Assembly: GCA_002747395.1 (NCBI GenBank)
Contig: PDPE01000043.1
Coordinates: 1 to 62,105 of the forward strand
DNA from: Pseudomonadota bacterium
GTDB taxonomy: Bacteria; Pseudomonadota; Gammaproteobacteria; Pseudomonadales; Oleiphilaceae
Reading direction: 5' to 3'
Length of the DNA: 62,105 nt
Positions 35,398 to 44,720 of this stretch are shown one piece after another (positions within the stretch are counted from its first letter, which is position 1; every line of letters begins with the position of its first letter). The translations under genes were made by a program, and so were the position numbers. A model generated the notes under the pieces. That model saw nothing but the letters and a program-made list of their open reading frames with translations, was not told where the DNA came from and did no database searches.

Positions 35398-37605
35398 ATG
35401 CCAGAAATTAAAGTGATATCGGTCATCGGGCTGGGCTTGATCGGTGGCTCCCTGGCCAGGGGGCTTCGTGAAAAAAGATTTGCGGAGCAGATTATCGGGT
35501 TCGATGTGCGCCCGGGCGAAGCGGAGCTGGGCCTGCAGCTTGGTGTGATAGACAGGGTGGCAACCAGTTGTGAGGAGGCGATTCGGGCAGCTGACCTGGT
35601 TGTTCTTGCCGTGCCGGTACGAGCCGTAGAGCCTTTGCTTCGGGAAGTATACCAATGGCTGAATGATGCTACGGTATTTACCGATGTGGGCAGTGTCAAG
35701 GGTTCTGTGATCAGGTCTATCGAATCGATTTGGGGCAGTGTGCCCGAGACATTTATACCCGGCCACCCGATTGCCGGTTCAGAAAAAAGCGGGGTTTTGG
35801 CTGCCGACGCCTCGCTGTTCGAAAACCACAAGACCATTCTGACGCCGCTGGCTTCTGCCTCATCCCGTGCCTGTAACCTGGTTGCAGGTATGTGGGAGAC
35901 GGTCGGTGCGGAAGTGGTAAAAATGGACTTTTTGAAGCATGATGAGGTGCTTGCCGCGACCAGCCATCTGCCTCATTTGCTGGCCTTCTCGCTGGTTGAC
36001 ACCCTGGCAGGAGAAGATGATAACAAGGAGATATTCCGTTACGCGGCAGGCGGATTTCGAGACTTTACACGAATCGCCGCCAGTGACCCTGTCATGTGGC
36101 ACGACATTTTTCTATCCAATCGCGACTCTGTGTTACAGGTCTTGTCTCATTTCAGCAAGGACCTGGATAAACTGAGAGATTCGATAGAAAAGGGAGACGG
36201 TCAGATGCTTATGGGTGTATTCACCCGGGCCAAGGCCGCGCGAGAACATTTTACCAAACTTCTGGAAAAGAAATCCTACACCACCATGAATACTGATGAA
36301 ACCACCTTTATTAGCAGCTCTTCTGATGGCCTGTCCGGCGATATCCGGGTTCCTGGCGACAAGTCTGTTTCCCATCGCTCGATTATGCTGGGCGCACTGT
36401 CTGAAGGAAAAACGGAGGTATCCGGTTTTCTTGAGGGTGAAGATGCACTGGCGACCTTGCAGGCCTTTCGTGATATGGGGGTGGTAATCGAGGGGCCGGT
36501 CGATGGAGAAGTAAAAATATATGGTGTTGGAATGAACGGCCTGAAACGGCCGCCCGGCCCCTTGTATCTTGGAAATTCCGGTACGTCAATGCGCTTGCTG
36601 GCGGGGTTGATGGCGGCCCAGAATTTTGACAGTGAACTCTGTGGCGATGAGTCGCTGACCAGACGGCCAATGGAGCGTGTCGCCAGGCCCTTGCGCGAGA
36701 TGGGGGCGCATATCGAAACGGCCGGGAATGGCTGTCCTCCGATAAAAATAAAAGGTGGCTGTCAGTTACACGGGGTGCACTATGACATGCCGGTAGCCAG
36801 TGCCCAGGTCAAATCCTGTCTTCTGCTGGCCGGGCTTTATGCAGAGGGTGAAACCTCGGTGACGGAGCCGGCGCCAACCCGGGATCATACCGAACGAATG
36901 CTGGAGGGCTTTGGTTATCCGGTCAAAAAACAGGGTGACAGGGTGTCGGTGAAAAGTGGAGGCGCATTGAAAGGAACCAGAATTGATATTCCGGCGGATA
37001 TATCTTCTGCCGCGTTTTTCCTGGTCGCCGCCTCCATCACTCCGGGGTCTGATCTGACCCTGCGTCATGTCGGTATCAATCCCACCCGTACTGGCGTGAT
37101 AGATATTCTCAAGCTGATGGGTGGCCGTATTGACATACTGAATGAAAGGGAAGCAGGTGGTGAACCGGTGGCAGATATTCGGGTTCGCTATGCTCCCCTG
37201 AAGGGCATTGTTATTCCTCAACACCTTGTTCCGCTTGCCATTGATGAATTTCCGGTTTTATTTATCGCAGCCTGTTGTGCCACAGGTACGACTGTGTTGA
37301 CTGGCGCGGAAGAGTTGCGAGTCAAGGAAAGTGACCGCATTCAGGTGATGGCAGACGGGTTGAGAAATATTGGCGTAACTACTCAGGTAAAACCGGACGG
37401 TATCGTTATCGAGGGCGGGCAGAAATTCAAGGGCGGTGAGGTGGCCAGTGTCGGTGATCATCGCATTGCCATGGCCTTTGCCGTCGCCGGATTGCGTTGC
37501 GATGGCGAGATTGTGATTCAGGATTGTGCGAATGTCGCCACCTCTTTTCCAAACTTTGTCAGCCTTGCCAATGGCGCAGGCTTCGCTATCAGGTCGGGGG
37601 CTTGA
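35398..37605 (+). CDS. Fused prephenate dehydrogenase / EPSP synthase (TyrA-AroA)
   Basis: 735 residues. Residues 1-295 are TyrA-like: a Rossmann motif VIGLGLIGGSLARGL and GHPIAGSEKSGV. From about residue 297 (MNTDETTFISSSSDGLSGDI) the AroA part follows: PGDKSVSHRSIMLGALSEG, LYLGNSGTSMRLLAG, KESDRIQVMADGL and DHRIAMAFAV. The fusion is known from pseudomonads. It covers prephenate oxidation for tyrosine and the EPSP step of the shikimate pathway. ATG 35398 fits the family start better than the upstream ORF start. KSxSHRS wording in AroA is of the type seen in class II enzymes; tolerance to inhibitors is not claimed. Confidence 0.95.
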   Translation: MPEIKVISVIGLGLIGGSLARGLREKRFAEQIIGFDVRPGEAELGLQLGVIDRVATSCEEAIRAADLVVLAVPVRAVEPLLREVYQWLNDATVFTDVGSVKGSVIRSIESIWGSVPETFIPGHPIAGSEKSGVLAADASLFENHKTILTPLASASSRACNLVAGMWETVGAEVVKMDFLKHDEVLAATSHLPHLLAFSLVDTLAGEDDNKEIFRYAAGGFRDFTRIAASDPVMWHDIFLSNRDSVLQVLSHFSKDLDKLRDSIEKGDGQMLMGVFTRAKAAREHFTKLLEKKSYTTMNTDETTFISSSSDGLSGDIRVPGDKSVSHRSIMLGALSEGKTEVSGFLEGEDALATLQAFRDMGVVIEGPVDGEVKIYGVGMNGLKRPPGPLYLGNSGTSMRLLAGLMAAQNFDSELCGDESLTRRPMERVARPLREMGAHIETAGNGCPPIKIKGGCQLHGVHYDMPVASAQVKSCLLLAGLYAEGETSVTEPAPTRDHTERMLEGFGYPVKKQGDRVSVKSGGALKGTRIDIPADISSAAFFLVAASITPGSDLTLRHVGINPTRTGVIDILKLMGGRIDILNEREAGGEPVADIRVRYAPLKGIVIPQHLVPLAIDEFPVLFIAACCATGTTVLTGAEELRVKESDRIQVMADGLRNIGVTTQVKPDGIVIEGGQKFKGGEVASVGDHRIAMAFAVAGLRCDGEIVIQDCANVATSFPNFVSLANGAGFAIRSGA

Positions 37606-37607
37606 TT

Positions 37608-38324
37608 ATGGTTGCTCAGGATATGGTGACCAGGGCCGGGGTTGCTCAGGATTGTTCCGCACCGGTGGTAACGATTGATGGGCCAGGCGGTGCGGGAAAG
37701 GGCACTATCGCACAAATGCTGTCCAGGAAGCTGGGCTGGCACTTGCTGGACAGCGGTGCCCTGTATCGACTGACCGGGCTGACCGCGCTCAAAAAAGGGG
37801 TTGCACTGGACGATGTGGCCGCACTGACCGAACTCTGCCTGCATCTGGATGTCGAGTTTGTTCCCGGTCAGGCGGGTGAGCCGACACGGGTTCTGCTGGC
37901 TGGCGATGATGTGACTGGCGAATTGCGCACCGAGGTCAGTGGCGAAAGAGCATCTGTTGTGGCAGCCATACCTGAAGTACGGGATGCCCTGTTGCAAAGG
38001 CAGAGAGATTTTCAGCAGCAGCCGGGACTGGTGGCAGATGGCAGGGATATGGGCACGGTTGTTTTCCCTGGCGCAAAGATAAAATTGTATTTGACCGCAT
38101 CGGTGCAGGAACGTGCAGAGCGAAGATTTAACCAGTTGAAAGCCAGGGGGGAGAGTGTTAAAATGCCCGCCCTTTTAAAGGACATCCAGGCTCGTGACGA
38201 GCGGGATATGAATCGTTCTACTTCGCCCTTGAGGCCCGCAAAGGATGCGATAGAAATAGATACGACCGGAATGCCGATAGGCGCTGTGTTCGACAAGGTA
38301 CTGGAAATAACAGGCAGAACCTGA
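37608..38324 (+). CDS. cmk: Cytidylate kinase
   Basis: 238 residues. The P-loop is TIDGPGGAGKGTIAQ, CMP-binding residues are in LLDSGALYR and DGRDMGTVVFP, and the lid is in RRFNQLKARG with ARDERDMNRSTSPLRPA. It phosphorylates CMP and dCMP. The N-terminus carries about 18 extra residues (MVAQDMVTRAGVAQDCSAP) compared with the usual start, with an internal VAQD repeat; translation might start further in. It begins two bases after the tyrA/aroA stop, so it is coupled. Confidence 0.95.
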   Translation: MVAQDMVTRAGVAQDCSAPVVTIDGPGGAGKGTIAQMLSRKLGWHLLDSGALYRLTGLTALKKGVALDDVAALTELCLHLDVEFVPGQAGEPTRVLLAGDDVTGELRTEVSGERASVVAAIPEVRDALLQRQRDFQQQPGLVADGRDMGTVVFPGAKIKLYLTASVQERAERRFNQLKARGESVKMPALLKDIQARDERDMNRSTSPLRPAKDAIEIDTTGMPIGAVFDKVLEITGRT

Positions 38325-38339
38325 AGCAGGCACGGCTGA

Positions 38340-38369
38340 CCCGGATATCAAGAGCCCGGATATTAACAG
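38340..38369. repeat. Degenerate tandem duplication, 2 x 15 bp, upstream of rpsA
   Basis: CCCGGATATCAAGAG (38340-38354) and CCCGGATATTAACAG (38355-38369), followed by a weaker GTTGCAG duplication near 38375-38400. Confidence 0.7.
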
Positions 38370-38511
38370 ATTGTTGCAGACATAGAATGTTGCAGGCAAT
38401 CACATGCACTTTGCCCTGGAATGGAAAAGCCAGATAAGTCAGGGCAATTACATTTAATTACCCCGTTTCTTCTGGCAGACGGTTAGTAAAATTTGTTTAA
38501 CAGGATAAATA

Positions 38512-40188
38512 ATGAGCGAGAGCTTTGCAGAACTTTTTGAAGAAAGCCTGAAAGAACTGGATATGAAACCCGGTTCAATTATCACCGGTGAAATTGTCGA
38601 TATCGACAACGACTGGGTAACAGTCAACGCCGGTTTGAAGTCAGAGGGTGTAATCCCTGTCGAGCAGTTTTACAACGATGCGGGTGAGATCACTCTTAAA
38701 GTCGGCGATGAAGTCCAGGTCGCACTGGATGCAGTAGAAGACGGCTTTGGTGAAACCCGGCTTTCCCGTGAAAAGGCAAAAAGAGCGGAAGCCTGGAAAG
38801 AGCTTGAAAAGGCATGCGAAGCAGAAGAAATTGTTCACGGTGTTATTAATGGCAAGGTCAAGGGTGGATTCACTGTTGATGTTGCAGGAATCAGGGCCTT
38901 CTTGCCTGGTTCCCTGGTAGATGTACGGCCGGTGCGCGATACGGCTCATCTGGAAGGCAAGGACCTTGAGTTCAAGGTAATCAAGCTGGATCAAAAGCGT
39001 AATAATGTGGTTGTTTCCAGACGTTCTGTACTTGAAGCGGAGAACAGTGCCGAGCGTGATGCACTGTTGGCAGCCCTGACCGAGGGTATGGAAGTGAAAG
39101 GTATCGTCAAGAACCTGACTGACTACGGTGCCTTTGTCGATCTGGGTGGTGTTGACGGATTGTTGCACATTACCGATATGGCGTGGAAGCGCATCAAGCA
39201 TCCGAGTGAAATTGTCAGTGTTGGTGACGAGATCAACGTCAAGGTTCTCAAGTTTGATCGTGAAAGAAACCGTGTTTCCCTCGGCCTCAAGCAGTTGGGC
39301 GAAGATCCGTGGGTACAAATCAAGACTCGTTATCCGGAGAACACCAGGGTTACTGCCCGTGTTACCAATCTGACAGACTATGGCTGTTTTGCCGAGCTGG
39401 AAGAAGGTGTGGAAGGTCTGGTTCACGTTTCGGAAATGGATTGGACGAACAAGAATATTCACCCGTCCAAGGTTGTTCAGGTTGGTGATGAAATTGAAGT
39501 GATGGTGCTGGATATCGACGAAGAGAGAAGAAGAATTTCTCTGGGTATCAAGCAATGCCAGGTCAACCCCTGGGAAGAGTTCTCTTCAAGATTCAACAAG
39601 AGCGACAAAATTTCCGGCAAGATCAAGTCCATTACCGATTTTGGTATCTTTATCGGTCTGGACGGTGGTATCGACGGACTGGTTCATTTGTCTGATATTT
39701 CCTGGAATGAAACCGGTGAAGAAGCGGTCAGGAAGTACAAGAAAGGTGATGAAATCGATACTGTGATTCTTTCCGTTGACCCGGAAAGGGAGCGTATTTC
39801 CCTTGGTATCAAGCAACTGGATCGTGACCCGTTCGCAGAATTCGTTCAGGAGAATGACAAGGGAGCGGTTGTAACCGGCAAGGTGTCTGCAGTTGATGCC
39901 AAGTCTGCGACTGTCACCCTGGCTGAAGATGTCGAGGCTGTACTCAGGGCTTCGGAAATCAGTCGGGATCGGGTAGAGGATGCGCGCAACGTGTTGAAAG
40001 AAGGTGATGAGGTTGAAGCAAAAATCATCAGCATTGATCGCAAAAATCGCGTTATCAGTCTGTCAGTAAAATCCAAGGATGTGGACGATGAAAAGCAGGC
40101 GATGAAAGATGTGAAAGACAAGCAGGTTGAGTCTGCCGGGCCTACTACCATCGGTGACCTGATCAAGGAGCAAATGCAAAACCGGTAA
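38512..40188 (+). CDS. rpsA: 30S ribosomal protein S1
   Basis: 558 residues with six S1 repeats (examples: [59 protein letters not shown]). It is the mRNA-recruiting protein of the 30S subunit. SD AGGA is seven bases before the ATG. The cmk-rpsA-ihfB order is conserved in gammaproteobacteria, and a strong terminator follows. Confidence 0.98.
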   Translation: MSESFAELFEESLKELDMKPGSIITGEIVDIDNDWVTVNAGLKSEGVIPVEQFYNDAGEITLKVGDEVQVALDAVEDGFGETRLSREKAKRAEAWKELEKACEAEEIVHGVINGKVKGGFTVDVAGIRAFLPGSLVDVRPVRDTAHLEGKDLEFKVIKLDQKRNNVVVSRRSVLEAENSAERDALLAALTEGMEVKGIVKNLTDYGAFVDLGGVDGLLHITDMAWKRIKHPSEIVSVGDEINVKVLKFDRERNRVSLGLKQLGEDPWVQIKTRYPENTRVTARVTNLTDYGCFAELEEGVEGLVHVSEMDWTNKNIHPSKVVQVGDEIEVMVLDIDEERRRISLGIKQCQVNPWEEFSSRFNKSDKISGKIKSITDFGIFIGLDGGIDGLVHLSDISWNETGEEAVRKYKKGDEIDTVILSVDPERERISLGIKQLDRDPFAEFVQENDKGAVVTGKVSAVDAKSATVTLAEDVEAVLRASEISRDRVEDARNVLKEGDEVEAKIISIDRKNRVISLSVKSKDVDDEKQAMKDVKDKQVESAGPTTIGDLIKEQMQNR

Positions 40189-40230
40189 CCCCGGACATGC
40201 ATCAGGTGCTTTCGACATTCTCTTGTTGAT

Positions 40231-40262
40231 AAAAAACGGGTGATTCTCACCCGTTTTTTTTT
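40231..40262 (+). terminator. Rho-independent terminator of rpsA
   Basis: AAAAAACGGGTGA (40231-40243), loop TTC, TCACCCGTTTTTTTT (from 40247). The stem is perfect. Confidence 0.95.
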
Positions 40263-40320
40263 GTACTTTTTTTATATATTGTCTAAACTCCTGATAATAA
40301 AAAACAAAAAGGGTTTTTAC

Positions 40321-40617
40321 ATGACCAGGTCAGAGTTGGTTGAGATCATCGCGGCGAAACAGTCTCAATTGAATATCAAGGATATAGAGCTTGCGGTGAA
40401 AACGGTTATCGAGCAAATGTCCAAGGCCCTTTCTCAGGGGCACCGCATTGAAATCAGGGGTTTTGGCAGCTTCTCCCTGCATTACCGTGCCCCCAGAACG
40501 GGCAGGAACCCGAAGACGGGTGATGCGGTTCAGCTAAGCGCCAAGTACGTGCCACATTTCAAGCCAGGCAAGGAATTGCGGGAGCAAGTGAACGACAGTC
40601 TGAAAAAAGGCTACTAG
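40321..40617 (+). CDS. ihfB: Integration host factor subunit beta
   Basis: 98 residues: [20 protein letters not shown] with the DNA-bending arm [20 protein letters not shown] and [17 protein letters not shown]. It dimerises with IhfA to bend DNA at promoters and recombination sites. The ATG at 40321 follows the rpsA terminator; AAAGGG is a weak SD. Confidence 0.96.
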   Translation: MTRSELVEIIAAKQSQLNIKDIELAVKTVIEQMSKALSQGHRIEIRGFGSFSLHYRAPRTGRNPKTGDAVQLSAKYVPHFKPGKELREQVNDSLKKGY

Positions 40618-40772
40618 CAGTTAAAAAAGTTGCCGACTGTTAAAAATTCCTGCTAACTGACAGGTGGTGCTGCATCGGGTATTCATTTATTCTGTGTGCC
40701 ATTGTATTATGGCATGGCATTTCCCAATCCCGGCTTGTACTGAAACGCTTATTTCTTGAGAAGGTGGTCTAC

Positions 40773-41072
40773 ATGGCATTGCTGAAACGTCTGATACTGG
40801 CGGCTCTGATTCTGGTTGTTCTTGTTTATGGTGTTATGTTTGCGCTCAATAATAGCGAAACAGTGGTTTTGGACTTGTGGCTGATAAAGTTGCCTCCTAT
40901 CTGGGTTTCTTTCCTGATTATCGGTTCTTTTGTCATAGGTGGCGTACTCGGTGTCTTTATTTCCCTGTTCAGTATTCTTAAATCTGATACGCAAAAGCGT
41001 ATGCTTAAAAGAAAAATCAACAAAATCGAGAAAAATTTACAGGGCAGCAAGGAGCTTGCTTCCGGAACATAA
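40773..41072 (+). CDS. lapA: LapA-domain inner-membrane protein (DUF1049)
   Basis: 99 residues with two transmembrane helices (LILAALILVVLVYGVMFALN and LPPIWVSFLIIGSFVIGG) and a C-terminal basic coiled region (KSDTQKRMLKRKINKIEKNL). The LapA/YciS protein partners with LapB in lipopolysaccharide assembly in E. coli, but lapB is not next to it here. SD AGAAGGTGG lies before ATG 40773. The stop codon is inside the first copy of a repeat array. Confidence 0.87.
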   Translation: MALLKRLILAALILVVLVYGVMFALNNSETVVLDLWLIKLPPIWVSFLIIGSFVIGGVLGVFISLFSILKSDTQKRMLKRKINKIEKNLQGSKELASGT

Positions 41073-41147
41073 AGGAGCCTGCTTCCGGAGCGTATAGTAT
41101 AGGAGCCTGCTTCCGGAACATATAGGAGCCTGGCTCCGGAACACAAA
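41051..41147 (+). repeat. Four-copy palindromic tandem repeat at the 3' end of lapA
   Basis: Copies start at 41051, 41074, 41102 and 41125 (23 bp each, the second 28 bp). Each has a GGAGC...GCTTCC or GGAGCCTGGCTCC imperfect palindrome followed by GGAACATA-like sequence. The first copy contains the lapA stop codon (41070-41072). Confidence 0.95.
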
Positions 41148-41485
41148 GAAGCTTCTTTTCGCTCTTTTTGTATTGTCTTTTGGTATTCTCCGCCTTTTTG
41201 CAGGTCATCAGTTTCGCCATCGGTTTCATTGTCGCGAGGGTGATGACACCGGTGACCTGCCGGTTTTCCCGCCTTCTGCCCCCGAGTGAGAGGAATGTGC
41301 CCGGTTGATGCGGGCCAGGCTGACCTCTCCCGTTCTGCGGGTTCCCCCACCCGATGCTGTCAATATCCCGATGCTGTCAATATCCCGATCTGTCAGCGGG
41401 TGCCCGCGGAGGCTTGTACTGAGCGAGCGGTTACTATATTTTTGTCTCTTTAGCAGTTAAACAGTCAATACATTCAGGTGACAAA
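41073..41485. other. Intergenic region between lapA and pyrF
   Basis: 413 bases. After the palindromic repeats comes AAAGAAGCTTCTTT (a perfect palindrome near 41145), then a hydrophobic but SD-less reading frame near 41170, and a 17-bp perfect tandem duplication at 41350-41383. No supported gene. Confidence 0.55.
41350..41383. repeat. Perfect tandem duplication, 2 x 17 bp, upstream of pyrF
   Basis: CCCGATGCTGTCAATAT at 41350-41366 and 41367-41383, followed by a partial third copy (CCCGATCTGTCAG). Confidence 0.95.
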
Positions 41486-42205
41486 ATGCGAGAAAAGGAT
41501 CACAAGCGTGTCATAGTCGCGCTCGATTTTGATGATAGTGAAAAAGCCTGTGCCATGGCGGACAGGCTTGATCCGTCTCTTTGCCGGGTCAAGGTAGGTA
41601 AGGAGCTGTATACCCGTTGTGGCCCTGTTATTGTGGAGCGGCTGCTTGAAAAAGGCTTTGAAATCTTTCTGGATCTGAAGTTTCACGATATTCCCAATAC
41701 TGCGGCTTCTGCCGTCATGGTGGCCGCCGGGCTGGGTGTCTGGATGGTCAATGTCCATGCTGGTGGTGGCGGCGAAATGATGCAAGAGTGTGCGCGCCGG
41801 TTGTCTGAAAGGCGATCGGTCGGTTTGCCTGTACCTTTGCTCATCGGGGTGACTGTATTGACCAGTATGGACGCGCAGGGGTTGGCCCAGGTGGGTGTGC
41901 CCGGGAATGTTGACCAACAGGTATTGAGGCTGGCCGGTCTCGCCCAAAAATCCGGGATGGACGGGGTTGTGTGTTCGGCGCAGGAATCGGCGCTCCTCAA
42001 GCAGGCGTTGGGTGATGATTTTATACTGGTGACCCCGGGGATAAGGCCTGCCTGTGCAGCAACGAATGACCAGAAGCGTATCGTGACACCCTCCGATGCG
42101 ATCAGGGATGGCAGTGATTACCTGGTGATAGGCCGGCCTGTTACGGCTGCAGACGATCCCCTGGAGGCGCTGAATCGCATTCAGGCAGAAATATCGGCAA
42201 GCTGA
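41486..42205 (+). CDS. pyrF: Orotidine 5'-phosphate decarboxylase
   Basis: 239 residues, TIM-barrel OMP decarboxylase. The active-site segment is [14 protein letters not shown] (Asp-Lys-Asp/His). The N-terminus is [13 protein letters not shown] and the phosphate loop is near the end ([17 protein letters not shown]). It performs the last step of UMP synthesis. SD AGGTGA lies four bases before the ATG. Confidence 0.97.
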   Translation: MREKDHKRVIVALDFDDSEKACAMADRLDPSLCRVKVGKELYTRCGPVIVERLLEKGFEIFLDLKFHDIPNTAASAVMVAAGLGVWMVNVHAGGGGEMMQECARRLSERRSVGLPVPLLIGVTVLTSMDAQGLAQVGVPGNVDQQVLRLAGLAQKSGMDGVVCSAQESALLKQALGDDFILVTPGIRPACAATNDQKRIVTPSDAIRDGSDYLVIGRPVTAADDPLEALNRIQAEISAS

Positions 42206-42266
42206 TGGCGACTGTACTTTGCGTTCGAAGCGGGTATAATCCGTCCGCATCCATTCTGTTTTTTCC

Positions 42267-42351
42267 GATTTGTTAATAGACCACTTTGATTTGTTAATAG
42301 ACCACTTTGATTTGTTAATAGACCACTTTGAGAGTATTTTGAGAGTATTAT
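42267..42351 (+). repeat. Nested tandem repeats upstream of the DUF2780 gene (3 x 21 bp, 2 x 11 bp)
   Basis: A 21-bp unit beginning GATTTGTTAATAGACC is repeated perfectly at 42267-42287, 42288-42308 and 42309-42329. Then GAGAGTATTTT and GAGAGTATTAT (42330-42340, 42341-42351) lead into the ATG at 42350. Confidence 0.97.
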
Positions 42352-42982
42352 GAAAAAGAAATTAATCGCAGCCAGTTTGCTTTTCAGTTTTGCCTCCTTT
42401 TCACATGCCGGTTTTTTTGACTCGCTCTTCGGTGGTGGTGAAGAAAAGGCAGCCAAAGAGGAAGCTGAAAGGGTAGCTGTTGAACAGATTCAGCAGAAGC
42501 AGTCCAAAAGCGGCGCCAGCTCCATCAAGAATGGCACCAGCTCCATGATGGATACCGCAGGAAGCGTTGCCATGGGCTTGCTGCCGGCCCTGACCAGCCA
42601 GCTGGGAGTGACCGAGACCCAGGCGAAAGGCGGGATGGGTTCCCTGATGCAGATGGCAAAGGGAGCCCTGTCCTCCGGTGAGTTCAGCCAGCTCAGTCAG
42701 GGTATTCCGGGTATGGATACGTTACTGGCTGCGGCTCCGGTACTTTCCAACAGTGGCCTGGGCAAGGCGCTGTCCAGTGCGGGCGGCCTGGCTTCCAGCC
42801 TGGGCAGTCTGGGCCAGGTGACCAAACAGTTCGAGGCACTGGGTCTGAGTTCAGATATGATAGCCAAATTTGCGACTATTGCCGTTAGCTACTTTTCAGG
42901 AGGCAACGCTGCTTCCGGAAGCGGCTCGTCAGGCACTGCCGGTTTGCTTAAAAAAGGATTGTCTGCGGTTTTGGGGCAATAA
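42350..42982 (+). CDS. DUF2780 (VcgC/VcgE-type) exported protein
   Basis: 210 residues. The signal peptide is MKKKLIAASLLFSFASFSHA. After a charged stretch comes a low-complexity Gly/Ser/Leu-rich domain with LTSQLGVTETQAKGGMGSLM and SQGIPGMDTLL, the pattern of DUF2780 proteins (VcgC/VcgE). The function is unknown in the family. The likely SD GAGAG lies in the second 11-bp repeat copy. It follows pyrF but has its own repeat-rich leader. Confidence 0.82.
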   Translation: MKKKLIAASLLFSFASFSHAGFFDSLFGGGEEKAAKEEAERVAVEQIQQKQSKSGASSIKNGTSSMMDTAGSVAMGLLPALTSQLGVTETQAKGGMGSLMQMAKGALSSGEFSQLSQGIPGMDTLLAAAPVLSNSGLGKALSSAGGLASSLGSLGQVTKQFEALGLSSDMIAKFATIAVSYFSGGNAASGSGSSGTAGLLKKGLSAVLGQ

Positions 42983-43111
42983 GCGCTCGTTCGTTTTCGC
43001 CTGATCAGGCTATAACCGGTTGTTCGGGGCATGGAATTTCTGCCTCTTGTGCCTGATCGGGTTACGCCTTGCCATTAGTTGAACTTTGCCATTAGAAAGG
43101 TGCTCTATCTT

Positions 43112-44302
43112 ATGTTTTCACAGTTGCAGCGACCACCAGCGGACCCTATTTTGGGGTTGTCGATAAAGTTTAAGGCGGATACCAACCCGGACAAAATTGA
43201 TCTTGGTGCCGGTGTTTTCAAAGATGAAGCAGGTGTGACACCTGTTCTGGCCTGTGTGAAAGCAGCCGAAAAATTCCTCGTTGAAAACGAGACAACCAAG
43301 GTTTACCTCGGGTCGGCGGGCTCTGCGCTGTTTAATGAAAGAATGACCCGGCTGGCCTTTGGTGATGACCACAAGGTGATTGACGAGAATCGTGTTCGCA
43401 CGGTTTCAACACCAGGGGGAACCGGCGCCCTGCGTATTGCGGGGGAGTTTGTCAATCGCTGCAAGCCGGGCGCAAACATATGGGTGAGTGACCCGACCTG
43501 GGCGAATCATCAGGGGGTATTCAAAGCCGCCGGTCTCACTATCAAGGTCTACCCCTACTACGACGCTGAAAACAGGTGCCTGAATTTTGATGCCATGCTT
43601 GGTGCGTTGAGGCAGGTTGAAAAGGACGATGTGGTTTTGCTTCATGCTTGCTGTCATAACCCGTCGGGTGTGGATTTGAATCAGGAGCAATGGCGGCAGG
43701 TTGCCGGGTTGGCCAGGGAAATCGGCTTTCTGCCCCTTGTAGATATGGCTTACCTGGGCTTTGGCAAAGGTCTGGATGTTGACGGGTACGGCGTGAGAGT
43801 GATGGCCGAGACCGTGGATCAGATGATTCTGTGCAGCTCCTGTTCCAAAAACTTCGGGCTTTACCGGGAACGAATTGGTGCCTGTTCCATTATTGGCGCA
43901 AACGCGGCCTCTGCGGATATTATTCATTCTGTCCTGCTCAATGTTGTTCGTGTGAATTATTCCATGCCACCTGCTCATGGCGCGGCCATTGTGGAAACGG
44001 TACTGGGTTCCGATGAGCTCACCAGTCAATGGCACAGTGAGTTGGCCGGTATGCGTGATCGCATCAGTGGTATGCGGCAATTGCTGGTAGACAAGCTGGC
44101 AGAAAACGGTGTAACCCGCGATTTCAGCTTTATCACGAAACAAAATGGCATGTTTTCGTTCATGGGCTTTAACAAGGAGCAGATACAGCGCTTGCAAGAC
44201 GAGTTTGGTATTTACATCGTTGGTTCCAGCCGCATTAATGTGGCCGGTATTACGCCGGATAATGTCGGCTATCTGACCGGGTCTATTGCCAGGGTGCTTT
44301 AG
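43112..44302 (+). CDS. Aromatic amino acid aminotransferase (aspartate/tyrosine type)
   Basis: 396 residues of the class I aminotransferases. The start MFSQLQRPPADPILGLSIKF, the GVFKDEAG loop, HACCHNPSGVDLN and the PLP-lysine motif CSSCSKNFGLYRERIGA are those of TyrB/AspC. It converts aromatic keto acids or oxaloacetate to amino acids with glutamate. TyrB and AspC cannot be separated by reading alone. ATG 43112 is chosen over 43079 because the family begins MF. An inverted-repeat structure follows the stop. Confidence 0.93.
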   Translation: MFSQLQRPPADPILGLSIKFKADTNPDKIDLGAGVFKDEAGVTPVLACVKAAEKFLVENETTKVYLGSAGSALFNERMTRLAFGDDHKVIDENRVRTVSTPGGTGALRIAGEFVNRCKPGANIWVSDPTWANHQGVFKAAGLTIKVYPYYDAENRCLNFDAMLGALRQVEKDDVVLLHACCHNPSGVDLNQEQWRQVAGLAREIGFLPLVDMAYLGFGKGLDVDGYGVRVMAETVDQMILCSSCSKNFGLYRERIGACSIIGANAASADIIHSVLLNVVRVNYSMPPAHGAAIVETVLGSDELTSQWHSELAGMRDRISGMRQLLVDKLAENGVTRDFSFITKQNGMFSFMGFNKEQIQRLQDEFGIYIVGSSRINVAGITPDNVGYLTGSIARVL

Positions 44303-44311
44303 CAAAAATCC

Positions 44312-44375
44312 GCGTAAATCCTTCTGTAATTCTTACGCAAAACCGGGTAATCGGGCTTGTGCAGGAATTACAGAA
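44312..44375. terminator. Nested inverted repeats between convergent genes
   Basis: GCGTAA (44312-44317) pairs with TTACGC (44333-44338). TTCTGTAATTC (44322-44332), which lies in that loop, pairs perfectly with GAATTACAGAA (44365-44375). Only one stem, or a pseudoknot, can form. There is no T-run, so a role in ending transcription of the two convergent genes is inferred from position. Confidence 0.55.
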
Positions 44376-44383
44376 CGGCATTT

Positions 44384-44698
44384 CTAGTTTTCTGTTTTGT
44401 CGCCTCCATCAAACCCCTTTGGCACCTTGCCCTGCAAATAAAAAGCAAAAGCGATCACCTCTGCGACAATACGATACAGGGTGTCCGGTATTTCCTCTCC
44501 CAGATCCAGCGTGGATAGCGCTTTTACCAATTCGGCATTTTCATACAGGGGCACATTGTGCTCCCTGGCAATACGGATAATCTCTTCGGCTATTTCATGC
44601 TCGCCTTTGGCGCTGACCCTGGGTGCCGAGGTTTCATCGTAAACCAGCGCAACGGCAGCCCTGGGGGCAGGGCCGGGTTCGTTATTGTAATCAGTCAT
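44384..44698 (-). CDS. FlhB C-terminal-like protein
   Basis: 104 residues: AAVALVYDETSAPRVSAKGE with ENAELVKALSTLDLGEEIPD and YRIVAEVIAFAFYLQGK. This is the cytoplasmic-domain fold of FlhB without its membrane part and without the autocleaving NPTH motif. Such short genes (YlqH/FlhX-like) sit beside fliK. It may interact with the flagellar export gate. It starts 22 bases after the fliK stop on the same strand. Confidence 0.88.
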   Translation of the reverse strand: MTDYNNEPGPAPRAAVALVYDETSAPRVSAKGEHEIAEEIIRIAREHNVPLYENAELVKALSTLDLGEEIPDTLYRIVAEVIAFAFYLQGKVPKGFDGGDKTEN

Positions 44699-44720
44699 TG
44701 TTGTATGTGTTCATGCCTGT

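Noticed and set aside
38641..39555. 304-residue minus-strand frame inside rpsA
   Set aside because: It is the antisense of the S1 repeats, and rpsA is certain.
41168..41320. Small hydrophobic frame (YCLLVFSAFLQVISFAIGFI...)
   Set aside because: It looks like a membrane helix but has no SD and only a possible TTG start, and it follows the repeat array. Probably chance.
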